DNA of 64,000 bases, taken from Dunaliella salina. Lineage: Eukaryota > Chlorophyta > Chlorophyceae > Chlamydomonadales > Dunaliellaceae. The position numbers and the translations under genes are program-made. A model generated the notes under the pieces. That model saw only the letters and a program-made list of their open reading frames with translations. It had not been told where the DNA came from and did no database searches. The stretch covers positions 170,982 through 234,981 of the forward strand of contig MU069837.1 in the NCBI GenBank assembly GCA_002284615.2, read 5' to 3'. Within the stretch, counting starts at the first letter, position 1; every line of letters starts with the position of its first letter. Shown one piece after another: positions 42,411-54,200 of the stretch.

Positions 42411-43286
42411 TGTGTTTGCGCGCGCCTTGCACTCGATCACCTGTTTCAGTAATACAAATATTGCACTTGATGCAACCATCGCACTCGTGCAGGTTTGATG
42501 AAGGGGTCGTTGCACCTACTAATCCAGTGTCCGCAGGAATTACTCACCAGGCGCATGATCTCTTGGGTGGTTAGCAGGCGTTGGTTGGGAGTCAGAGCTA
42601 TGCCCTCAGCTGGCATGCAGTACTGGCAGCGCAGGTTGCACTTCTCTGTCAGGGAGATGCGCAAGTAGGTGTGCACGCGGCTGCGGGAGGAGGAAATGGG
42701 AGGTAAAGGGAAGCTGCTTTTAGCTCTGGGTGTCAAAACAGGATCGACCAGATTAAAAGGGAGCTCTTTGCCCAGAGTCAACTCATAGAAATCTTTGAAA
42801 TGAACCAATGTATTGGCAAGGAAGTTCATAGAATTGTGAGCGCCAATGTGCTTCAGGTGCAAAGCATCCCTGTTAGCTTGGAGCATCAATGAAAAGCAGC
42901 CCATGAGGTGAATGTGCCATGCCCTTCTTAGCAGTAGCAGCTCTGCGAAGATACCTGAAGGTGTCGGTGACCATTGCAGGGCCACCTTGGACGGTTGACT
43001 CTGCCTCTTGACTGGCGCGAGCGCGTGCAAGCATCTCCCTCCAATCTAAGCCCGCATGCGATGGGCTGGGCTGAAGCTTTGGGTCCCTGTTGCTGCTGTC
43101 CCTCTTGCTGGAGTCTTTCCTCTCTATCTGGAACATTGGCACGTCCTCAATCCGCAGCCGGGTCTGACGCCTGGGCTTCGGCACTGGAGCGGCCGTGGAG
43201 AAATGGGCGTGCCTCGCTGTTGATGGTTCTAATCGCAAGAACCAAGGCCTGTCATCTGTGGTTCCAAAGGAGAGGAAGGAGTGCAT
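37322..43286 (-). CDS. CNX2: GTP 3',8-cyclase, molybdenum cofactor synthesis (MoaA/CNX2), mitochondrial
   Basis: Six phase-consistent exons give 476 residues: 43286-42955, 42680-42548, 40151-39971, 39749-39616, 38795-38353 and 37529-37322. It is a radical-SAM enzyme that converts GTP to 3',8-cyclo-dihydro-GTP, the first step to molybdopterin. The N-terminal SAM cluster motif CNLRCQYC (C125, C129, C132) is present. So are [12 protein letters not shown] (~194), [21 protein letters not shown], the C-terminal cluster Cys (C403, C406, C420, CX2CX13C) and the terminal RPMITIGG with the double Gly. The first ~110 residues are basic with RHAHFSTAA, fitting a mitochondrial presequence, as in plant CNX2. 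An insertion rich in Gln and Ser (~321-364) sits before the second cluster. The start at ATG 43286 is likely but a further 5' exon is possible. The first intron (2.4 kb) holds microsatellites and a gap. Confidence 0.95.
38740..39005 (-). repeat. Three tandem copies of the acceptor and start of MoaA exon 5
   Basis: The real junction (ATCTTGTGCAG|CTCAATGTGG at 38795) is followed upstream in gene orientation by two decayed copies, about 38910-38843 and 39000-38937. They read GATCTATTGCAG|ATCAATGAGG and GATCTTGTAAAG|TTCAATGTGG. Each copy includes 40-50 nt of exon sequence down to GAGCTCAACGAC. Confidence 0.9.
41495..41625 (+). repeat. Minisatellite (gacctcgagag, 11-bp units)
   Basis: About ten units alternate between GACCTCGAGAG and GACCTTCGACA. 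It lies in intron 2 of the MoaA gene. Confidence 0.92.
41870..42282. repeat. Compound microsatellite: (TATG)n, (CCAT)n, (CA)n
   Basis: (GTAT)n runs from about 41870 to 42064, (CCAT)n from about 42138 to 42197, and (CA)n from about 42219 to 42282. All lie in intron 2 of MoaA next to the gap. Confidence 0.95.
42304..42372. other. Assembly gap (69 N)
   Basis: Unknown bases between a CA run and a TG run, in MoaA intron 2. Confidence 0.98.
42373..42418. repeat. (TG)n microsatellite
   Basis: TG run with minor interruptions, just after the N gap. Confidence 0.93.
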
Positions 43287-43905
43287 GAATCTTGCTGCTG
43301 TGAGACAGGCACTGGAAGTGCCTGTTCTGCAGCAAGTGGGCTCTTGCTACTACGGAAAAAAGGCACTTGGGGCAGGGCCCACTGCACACAGATGGGATCT
43401 GGGCTTAACAGCTCAGGCTCTGAGGTTTTAATCACCTTGTGTGTTGCTGTTTGCTGTCCCTGGGCTCCCCTGCCTCAGCGCCCATGTGAGCGTCCAGTTT
43501 TGGTGCGTGCCCCCTGCATCGCGTCCACTGCTGCTGGGAGCACCAATGTCACCATCACTTTGTACACCACGTATGTCACTAGCACAGGGTGCAGCAGCCC
43601 AAGATGGAGGAGAACAGGAGGCACTTTGTCGAAATGCTCGGAGACTAATGGCCAGTCTCTCCAATGACCGCATTTGCAGCATCTCATAAAACAAATACAC
43701 TTGTTCAGTATATCAGGAAAAATCGACTAAATAAAAAAATGTCGGTTTGATGCATCGCCCTTTTTCAAGGAAGACGTTAAACGCATTATATTCTCATAAT
43801 ACCCTTTTAAAATGTCCTCTTCCATACACCATTATGACGAGTGTGCAGGTGCTGTTGTTGATTGATGCACGGGGCAGCAGGCACACGCCCCGATGCTGAC
43901 ATGAC
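43287..43905. promoter_or_regulatory. Divergent intergenic region between MoaA and the SbcD-SbcC-like gene
   Basis: About 620 bp separate the two candidate start codons, which face apart. It should carry both promoters and 5' UTRs. An open frame at 43441-43689 has no family match and is not called. No clear TATA box was seen. Confidence 0.5.
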
Positions 43906-46900
43906 ATGAGGTTTGGGATGCAGCTGCTGCACACAACATTCAGGAGAAACCTGGGCATCAGTGCTTTGCGGCAAGGATCAGCAGGCAGCGTGCAAAGCGT
44001 TGCATTCTATCCCATGCTACCCCAGCTGTCCCTCGTCCAAACCCTTCGGCCTTCCCTGTATGGTGGTACTCCGAGGTTGAGTGGATGCAAGACCATGTGC
44101 AAGGCAAGGAAAAAAGGTGCAGGAGAAGAGGGGGAAGGCCTATCAGCCCTTCAGAATGACAACAAAGGAGGTGTGTCACACTCGAAAGAATGTACAGATA
44201 TGCTTTAGATACACATACAGAAACCTGTTCCTGTGCTTGTATTTCCCCAAGGCGTGCAGACCAGTCACATGCACATGCATCGTACCTTGCTAACCTGCTG
44301 CAGGCAGCAGTACACAAGCCAAGAGGCGGACAAGCAAGGCAGCAGCAGCCTCTTTAGATCTTTCAAGCAGCAGCAAGAGCATGAGCAGTCGTGCGGGGCT
44401 CAGCGAAGACCTGTCTTTGCTCCGTCCCTCATCCAGCAGTGGGAGAGGGCCAGCAACCACCAGTCCTCCTGCCCAAGAGGAGACTGCTGCGTGCTCTCTG
44501 CATGACGACCTGCCTCCTGAAGGCAGCCCTCTGTGGAACACACGGCTCTGGGTCACATTCAGTGATTTGCATGTGGACGAACGGACCCTGCAAACATGCT
44601 TAAAGGTCAGAACGGGAGTGTTCAAACTTTTTACGTGTGAGCCTGTTTAGGTGCTTTGGTTTGATCATCCCCAACTACTTGCTGGCGCATGTGTTTGTGT
44701 GAGTTTGTGTGCAAGTGTGCATGTGTTTGTGCTTGGTTGTGAGCTTACACAGAGCTGTGCCTGTGAAATGTAAATGCCTTGATGCTTTGTAGTTGTAAAG
44801 CTCACCATTTCGCACAAGCATTCATATTCAATTCTTTCAGACCCCATTCCGTTGCCTTTGGTTTTGATAAAAGAAAAAGGCAAGAGAGGAGAGCTGCCTG
44901 GAAATTCATTGGGGCTGCTTATGATCAATGGTGCACACATTAAATTACATGCTAACACGCTCTTCCAGGTTCTGAGGCGGGTCCGCAATGAGGCGATAGA
45001 GAGGGGCGCAGGCATTCTCTTCCTTGGTGCGTCCTTTCTTCAATGCATCAAATCTGATCTGTGCAGCCTGCTTTTGTCATCTGTTTGCATTCTGACGCTG
45101 AAGGTGAGAGGTCTTGTGTACTGTAACAGGTGCTGGTACCTATATCCTGGCCTATTGCCCATTTAGCGTTGATTATTTCAATCCATTACAAGGCCAGGGC
45201 TTTCTCTGTTTGAAAGCAACCTTCTTTCTCATTTGACATTTACTCAACCATCATAAGTTTAACTTGATAGCTGTTGTTTTTTGAATTTCAGTTGCTATTT
45301 CACCTTCACTGTACTGGACTGCCCAGTCCTGGTATTCACCTTGAAATGGTGGTTATTAAAGTCCATTTTTGGGTACCCAACGAACATCTTTGTTGCCAAA
45401 CTTCGATGCCTGGTGGCACTGTAGTACCCCAAGGCCCCCCTACAGCAAGTGCAGTACATCAAGAGCATCCCAAAGCATGACAAGCTGCCACCACAATTCA
45501 CTCGGAAAGCACAAAAACAAGAGCAGGCTTTGAAGTCTCGTCCGCTCGGATCGCCGACCTGTGAGGGGGGCAATAAAAAAGTTCAAAAGAATACCAGAGG
45601 TGGGCAACGAGCCCAAATCGCTGAAAATGTTCTTTCCCACCATTATTTTCCAAATCTGACCATGACAACTGTAATAATACCAATAAAAATCATGTTCACC
45701 AAAAAATGAAGAAAATCGGAGGACCCCAGATCACTCTCCTGGCCTCAGATCACCCTAAAATGGCCCACATCTCCACCCTGGGACCATTTTTCACCCCCAA
45801 AATATTTTTTTGATAACCCTTCTATGAATGCTAACATCCTGCATATTCAAAAGTGGGAATGAAGGAGGTCAAAAATTGACCTTTTTGGCACCCCTGGTGC
45901 TGGATTTTTTTAAAGGGAAATGGCTGAAATTCAGTATCTGACTAACCACTGGGTCTTTTCACTCCATTTTTTTTTGCAATGATATTTTTTTATTACAAGG
46001 ACTCCAAATCACTAAAAATCACTCGTTTTGGTGCTCTGGCTGGTCAGGTATGGTGGGTGCCTACTCAAAAAATAGGGTTCACGTTTGGGCAAATAGCAGA
46101 AGTGGCCCCACTTTGCACTTTTCAAACTCAGCAGGTATGGGTGGCTACCATTTGATGCTAAGCACAAAAAGTGCAAAGTGGGGCCACCATGCTAACCAGG
46201 GAACATTTCAAAAGGACCTCTATTTGGGGACTTCGTCGCCCACCTCTGAAAGAATACAATTGTTGGGAATTTAAGCGACGCGGTCGTGGGTTTTAAAAGA
46301 TTTTTACATTAGATTTTTTGTTTAAGAAATCAAGGATATCCATTCTGTCTTAATGTATGCTGACAGGCATGCTTAATCAGGGGGTGGTCCTTGGTGTCTC
46401 TGATTTCAAGTGAAAAATGGATTGAGTGGTCCAAGTCAAAGCATGCAGGAACGAACTTCCTTTGCCATCTCATCTCGTATCCACCAGGCAGTTGACCATT
46501 CCTTGGTCTCTAGCCTGCTCTTCCTACCTCTGAACCTAGGGTGTAATGGCCTTGGCCCTTGATACCCTTGGCATTGGCCCGTAATACCCTTACAGTGTGC
46601 ATCGGTTGCTCATGTTGTCCGCAAGATTACAAAAGAGAAGGGAGGCCTCTGGTCAAAGCAAGTGACTCCTAGCATTAGGGTGCTGGCATTCTACTACATG
46701 CTGCCTCTTATCTTGCGTGTGGCAGTTGAGTGGTACTTCCTTGCTTTGCATGTGGTAGTTGAGTGGTACTTCCTTGCTTGCTTGCTGGGCAGTCTTAGTC
46801 CTGCATGCCATCAATGGCTGGTCTCTTCATGTCTGGCTGGTCTCTTTATGTCTGGCTGGTCTCTTTATGTCTGGCTGGTCTCTTTATGTCTGTTGCCCTT

Positions 46901-47109
46901 GATATCGCACTTTCCTCAGGACATTCATCACGGCAATGTGGTGAGGTGACCACATGCCCTCCTGTGCTGTCGCTGTCACTGTTGCTGTCACTGTTACTGT
47001 CAATGTCGCTGCAACATTGAAGTGGTGTGGGGGAGCCATGCCTGCCTCTATTGCTTCTGCCACTGCGATGTGGTGTGGTGACAGCAAGCCTGCCTGCTGT
47101 TGCTGTTGC

Positions 47110-47145
<36 letters not shown>

Positions 47146-47350
47146 CCGCTTTGATAAGGTGGTGGCAACACGCCTTCCTTTGCTGTTGCTGTAATTGCAG
47201 TATGGTGTAGTGAGAACATGCCTGCCTGGTGTCATTGCAATATGGCGTAGTGACAACATGCCTGCACATGCTGTGGCTGTCATTGCAATGTGGTAGTGAC
47301 AATATGCCTGCCTTTTGTTGTCGTTGTCACTGTGATGTGGCGACAACATG

Positions 47351-47398
<48 letters not shown>

Positions 47399-48177
47399 CC
47401 ATTGTTGCTGCTGTCGCACCGCACATGTTACCGCATGCCAACTTGTGCTCCAGGTCAAGGTTGGTTCAGGAAAAGAGGGCCTCGAGTCAAAACGACTGAC
47501 TGCTAGCCTGTTCATCACCACGTGCGGCAGGTGACTGGTGGGAGATCCGCGGCACGCTGCCAGTCGAGCCCTTAGACTTAGTGTTGGACGAGCTGAGTAC
47601 GTGGACAGAGGCTGGACTGCCCATGCTGATGCTGGTTGGCAATGTATGTGCACTCGGATAGCGAGGCGCTTGCCTCAGATTGAAGATGTGCATGCACGTG
47701 ACAGGGTGTGTATGTAGAGAGGGGGGGGGGGGGCTTTTGCTGGGCGCAATGCGCATTGCGCACTCAACAGGAAGCAGTGGCTTGTGAGCTTTTCTTTCTT
47801 ATCTGTACCTGCGTGCATACTGTACAGAGCTTTTCAGAGATGGGTGCCTAAGCAAAGACACGGCTACGGGTGGAATTCGGAGGAGGTTGCTCAAAAAGGC
47901 TGGCAATGCGTCGCGCTGGCCGTCTATTCGTTTGGATGTGCACCTGTCTGTGCCATGCAGCATACTGGTGCGTGGCACTGCCATGCATCAAGCTTTTTTT
48001 CCGCCCCTGCACACGTTTCGGCTTGTGTACACTGAAATGGCATTCATCTCTCCTTGCACGCATGTGCTGCCTCCCTTCTTGTGGAACCGTGGTGCCTCTC
48101 TTCAGCATGATCAGGTTAGTGGGAAGCAAATGACGCCATTGCTTGCCGTCCCACTGAGGACTGTTTTTGCCCCTAGT

Positions 48178-48264
<87 letters not shown>

Positions 48265-51200
48265 ATGCTGTGCCTGGTCCCAGAAGAAGGGATGGGTACA
48301 CTGTACGCCGGTTCAAGTTTACAGATTTTACAGGTTTTAAAGTGAGGACTGGCAGCCACACTGTTGGGCCAAGGTCTGGTGCTGGTACTCCTCAGCACTC
48401 TGAAAACGGACAGTATCCAAAAAAGGAAAGGGGACAGGTCCGCAGGATGCAAAACATATTGTTACAAGCCGCTGCCAGTAGGCAAAGCAGCCAAGAAACA
48501 AGGCACCCAGGTAGCACAGCACAGCGGCGGGCTTGGCTCTTAAGAGAGTTTCCGGGGTTCCTGTACCAGGAGTATCTCAGCATGGATGGACCTTGTGAGT
48601 GTTGCAAAAGCTTTCTGTAACCTCACAAGCACCACAGCAAATGTGACACTTGACCCCGGTTGAGCCTCATGCACTTGAAATTATATCGAAACGCTTTTGA
48701 ATGTCTCAATGAAGCATTGTAAATAATACAAAAGCATCCTCCTCGTGACCCCAGATGCAGCAAAAGCAGGTAAGAATGAGCAAGGGCGAAAGAACAGTGT
48801 TTCCAGCATCACGACACAGAGTCGGATAGCCAATAGGCTTGTGTCACCCTTGAGGCACTCGGGCACGGAACCTGCAGCACTGAGGACTGCAAAGAAGTAT
48901 CAGCGGCTTGTCACCCTCTGGTCGGATCATTTTTAATGCGTGATCTCTGTAGATGGTGCAGTTGGCTTGCTTCAAAGCAGAGACTGCTTTGGGGCTACCC
49001 CCTTGCCTGCAGGTCGATCTGGGAGGTGAGATGCATGCCCTGAAACCCCTCGCAAAAATGTCCAGGGACTTCCACGTGTTCACGCGCCCCACGCTGTTCC
49101 GGAATGCCCTATGGCTACCTTACAGGTGTGTGAGGGTTTACAAGCTTGTTAGCTTACAAGATAAGACAAAAAACATACGTATATGATTAAATGCTTTTAA
49201 GTCAAAAGCACGACTGCTAGGCTGCAAGTGTGCAAAGGCACAAGGGTTGCTGCCTTCATTCAGCCTGGCAGCATCTGTTTGGGTATGATGGGAAAGACGT
49301 GTCTGTGTTTGGCATGTCAGGTAAATTTGAACAGGCAAGTCTGCTAGTACTGCTTTGTTCTGCATCAGTTGCTAATTTTTTGCCTTAAGATGGCACGGAG
49401 ATGGATGGTATGGAGACTCAGCAATAGATGAGGACATGCAAGGATGAACAAGCAGCCCCTTGTAAAGCAGGGGGTTCAAGCTGCTTGCACCTGCTGCTGA
49501 GCTTTCTGGCACATGTAGACCAAGCACGCTCATAGAGCATGACTTCTTGCACGCACTTCTGTTCTCAGGAGAGAGGAGGTCAAGCTGCGCAGCGCCATTG
49601 AAGCTGCCGTCCACGCCAAACAGGAGAACCACCCTGCACTCCCTGACGAGCTGAGATGCGTATTTGCGCATGCAGATGTTGTGAGTTTCCCATTGTTGCT
49701 GTCATCATGCACACAACATCAAAAATGCTTGCTGGCCTAAGATGCATTTTGGCATGCGCATAACAGAATGCTGGTCGCCCCCGCGGCTGAACCCCCCCTT
49801 ACAATGTCATTAAGCTGTTCATGCATCCTGCATGCATCCTAGTGTGCCCTGAGCATCCCAAACATGTTTTAATGTCCCAAGTATTGAGAATGGCTGAAAA
49901 GTCGGGATGTGAAGGTGCCCTGTGTGGCTCAGAGGCTATTTTGCCAGAGGGGAGCAACTGGCCAATTTGCTAGACATGCTCTTTCTTGCGTTTCTTTCTC
50001 AAATCTGACCATGTCAGCCACTGTTGTTTATCAAAATGTTTAAGTTTGACAAAAAATGAAAAAGATCGGAGGTCTCCAAATCACTCCCCTGGCCTCAGGT
50101 CACCCCAAAGCAGTACAGAACTCCAATCTGGATTTTTCACTCTCAAGATTTTATATTTATAACTCCCATATACACTGCTAATATCATGCATATTCAAAAA
50201 AAGGAAGGAAAGAGGTCAAATTTTAATTTTTAGGCCACCCCTTAGGCAAGATGTTCTCCAAATAAGGGAGATGGTTGAAATTCTGTATCTCACCAACTGC
50301 TTGGTCTTTTCACCCCTTTTTTTCAACGATATTCTTTTTACACAAGGACCCCCAATCACTAAAAATCACCCCATTTGGTGCAGAAGGTGGTCAGATATAG
50401 AATTTTGGTGGTGAAAACTAGGGTTTCACGCCACGGCTGATCAGGCACGTGTGCCCAAATTGGCAATCCATAAGCTTTAAAGCTATGGGAAGCCTATTTT
50501 ACAGGCATATAAAACAGGCTACCTCAGGAAACCAAATTTTAAGATTGCTAGTTTGGGCACACCTATGCTAGGAGCATGCCAAAAACACCTGACTCTGGGC
50601 CCCGCGTGCCCCGCTCTGCTCTTTTGCACCCATTTCGGGTGAAGAGAGTGGTTTTTCGAACTTACACCAGACGACCAGCGCTCCTGGACTTAAGCTGCTC
50701 TTAGGTCGTTCAATCATGCTGCGATGTCAGATTTTGCAGGGGGGGGCACTGGGGGAGCGTGCTGGCGGGGTGACCCAACAGGACAAATGTGGGCGCGGAA
50801 TGATGGACCTCCGTCAGCTTGCCCGTGCTGCAAGTTGTTGTCCCCAACTTGGCACATGCAGAAGGGTAGTTGTGGGTTGCAATAATGCATCAAACAAAAC
50901 TTGAATGAGGTCAATCAGTGGAGTAGCTGGAGATTAGCTACACATTTGTAGGGTCTCACCTGCATTTTTTGCATGTTTGGCTCGTTTTTGCACTTTTTGC
51001 TCTTCAGCTCGGCCATGCAGGGCTGAATCCCAGCCAGCTTGAATCCAGAGTTGCAGAGTGCAATAACGCATAAAACAAAATTTGAATGGGGTCAATTAGT
51101 GGCCTGACTGGAAAATGGCACACTGATTTGTAGGGTTCCATGTGCTCCCTGGATTTGCCTTAATTTAATACCTCATTCCGTTCCTACTGGCCACACACTG

Positions 51201-54200
51201 CACCTCACGTTACCCTCTCAACTCCTGCTTGTAGAGCCAAAAAAACATCTATTTAACGCACTTTTCAGGTCCTGGAGCGGTGAAGGAATGGCCAAAATAT
51301 GCTGTTGCAAAGTTAATGATGGCGCGGGGGGGGGTCCAGCCGTGGGGACGACGTCCTGCTGCATCTGTGCCATGTTTTCTAGAAGCTCTGATGCAGCACT
51401 TGTCAAGAAAAAATATTCATCTCATTTATTTGTGTGTGGGCTTCTGTACAAGATTGTTGACATGTTAGCCTGATTGCCAGACATCTCCATGTCTCATGCA
51501 CGTGTTGCTGCTTTGTGAGTGCCTACAACTGCTACGGAGGAGCCAAAAGCACTTGGCTGAAGAAAGGAATTTCCCTGATGCAATGAAATGTAATGCGGTG
51601 ATGCGGGGAGTGAATATCTGTGGCTGCTCTGATTGCATGAGAGTGACATCTCGGCTTTGCAAGGCACTTAGTCTGGCAGTCATGAACTCATCATCATCAA
51701 AACGAGTGCATGAACTGACAATGGATGTCCGACCCCTTCAATTGCGTGAGACCCAACCTTTCGGCTGCAAATGCAAGGCACCGTGCCCAGCAGTCATGAA
51801 CCCATCATCATCAAAACGAGTGCATGTACTGACAACTCGATGTCTGTGACTGGTACGATATGATTGCATGAGACGAGCATCTTGGCTTTACAAGGCACTG
51901 TGTGTTAGCACAGAAAAGGAAGAACTTATGCCCCTACTATAGTATGACAAGCTAGTGCTGACACTGCGCCTCGAGGCAGGCATGACATCAAAACGAGCGC
52001 ATGGACTCTGCCCAAAGAGCAAAAGAATGAACTCAATGCTTTGTGCTTGAGAGGTCACAGGGACAAGGCACATGAATCCTGGCTCACTGTTTGCAACGAG
52101 AGGAGTCGGGAACGTTAATAGTGCAAAAATGTAAGGGGCCTACTTGGCATCATCACCTTCCTCAGTGCATTACGAAATGCATGTGTGACGATGAAATGCT
52201 CCGCATGCCTCCCAAGAAGTATAACATTTTGCTCCTTTGCACCACACTTCCCCATGTGCAGCAAACAGCAAAGATGAACTACCGCACCCAGGCAAAAGAT
52301 GGCTTGCCTCCTGCCCTGTTCCGTGATTTCCCTGTGTACACCGGCCACTACCATCTCCCACACTCTGTCCCAAATAGCAACATCACCTACATCGGGTCCC
52401 CTTACCAAGGTAAACACCCCTCCTTGGATACCTGTTTGGTCAATGTGTAATCGATCCTTCTGTGTTTTGGATCCCCATTTTGATTAATCAGCAATTTAAT
52501 TTTCCTCCATTTTTTTTATGAACGATTGATCCTTTACAGTTCTGTTGATTCCTTGCCAACTAGACAGGAATTATGGATGAGCACAACAACAAGCTTGTTT
52601 TTGCAGTTTTCCCTCTGGACCAGAGCAGAGATACGTATCGTGTGCACAGACATTCGCAGGTTCATATGCTCTGTTGCTGTAGGAAGTGCAGAACATGCCC
52701 TCTTTTCAAAGTGTGAGTGCAGCCATTCGTTCCTGGAACAGCTTCATGTCAAGCAAGATATCATGCGTACCATGCAAAAACCAAAATCGCCGTGCAAAAT
52801 TGCTGAGGTGGGCGACCGGCCCAAATTCCTGAAAACGTTCTTTCCCGCTGATATTTTCCAAATATGACCAGGCCAACCATTATAATATAAATAAAAAAGA
52901 CTTTCACCGAAAAATGATGGAAATCGGTTGATCCCAGATCACTCTCCTGGCCTCAGATCACCCTAAAATGGCCCTCAGCTCCACCCTGGGACCATTTTTC
53001 ACCCCCAAAATATTTTCTTAATGACCCTCATATGATATGCTAACATCCTGCATATTCAAAAATGGGAATGAAGAAGGTCAGAAATTTGACCTTTTTGACA
53101 CCCTTAGTGCTGGATTTTCTCCAAGGGAAATGGCTGAAATTCTGTATCTGACCAACCACTGGGTCTTTTCACTCCATTTTTTTTTGCACTGATATTTTTT
53201 TGGTTCAAGGACACCAAATCATTAAAAATCACCCAATTTGGTACAGTGGCTGGTCAGATGAGGGCAGCTGGGTGCCAAAAACTAGGGTTCACGCCGCGGC
53301 CGATGAGGGAGGTGCCAATTAATGCTAAGCTTGAAGATTGCACCATAAGGGGCCTATGATTGGTGAACATTTGAAAAGTACCCCTGTTTGAGGCCTTCGT
53401 CTCTGGCAAAATTGACGTCTTTCGCCCTATGTGGCATCTGCGTGCGCGTAAGAGATATCTTTATTTCAAGGAGCGACTGTCTAATCTAAATTAAGATTTT
53501 GAACAGCAAGGGGGTATGAGTGGTCAAATTTGCCTGTGTGCGGATTATGTGAAATAATGATTTATGGGCCGTGATGTTGATGCATTGTCACGGAGCTATT
53601 ATTTTTTGGGGGAGGACGCAACGAGTTGGTTCTGCGCGGTCATGAAATGTGTCAAACACAGATAACCTTTAGGCCAGCAAAAAATTTAGGCGCTTTCTTT
53701 GGAGGCATTCGGAATTTTTTTCGACCTGATAGTGCCAAGAAATGGTCATATTTATGCGTGCACCAATTGCACGCAGTGCATCGCAACGAGGCTGGCGAGA
53801 GGAAGCGACTGCTTGTGCTGGATGCGGACCAAGGCTGGTGCATCCGCGAAGAAGTGAGGTTTTGGTGCCTTGATAGGTCACATGGAAGCAGAGTCCCACG
53901 ATTGTTGAGAGGTGCTCAGTATCTGTCCTTGGATTGAAATGAGCAACCAATGCTACAGCTGTGGTTCTATTGACATCTTTCGGAGAAAGAAATGTTGGAG
54001 AGCTTCTGGGTGCTCTGATCAGCATCTAGCTCACAGCTTGACGGTGCCCGCAAAAGCACCATCCTCGTGCAGGTACAACAACGCCACGCGACAAAGGTCC
54101 AACACCTTGCTGATGCACCTTTTTAATGTGCAGATCCCTCTGGACGTAGGGCCTCGATTTTACAAGTATTGGGGCCGCAACCTCAGCCCCCAGATTCCCC

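Noticed and set aside
41859..42515. Open frames over (TATG)n and (CCAT)n
   Set aside because: Simple-repeat translation inside a MoaA intron.
46846..47424. Asn/Gln/Thr-rich open frames over (GTT)n
   Set aside because: Minisatellite translation within an intron of the fusion gene.
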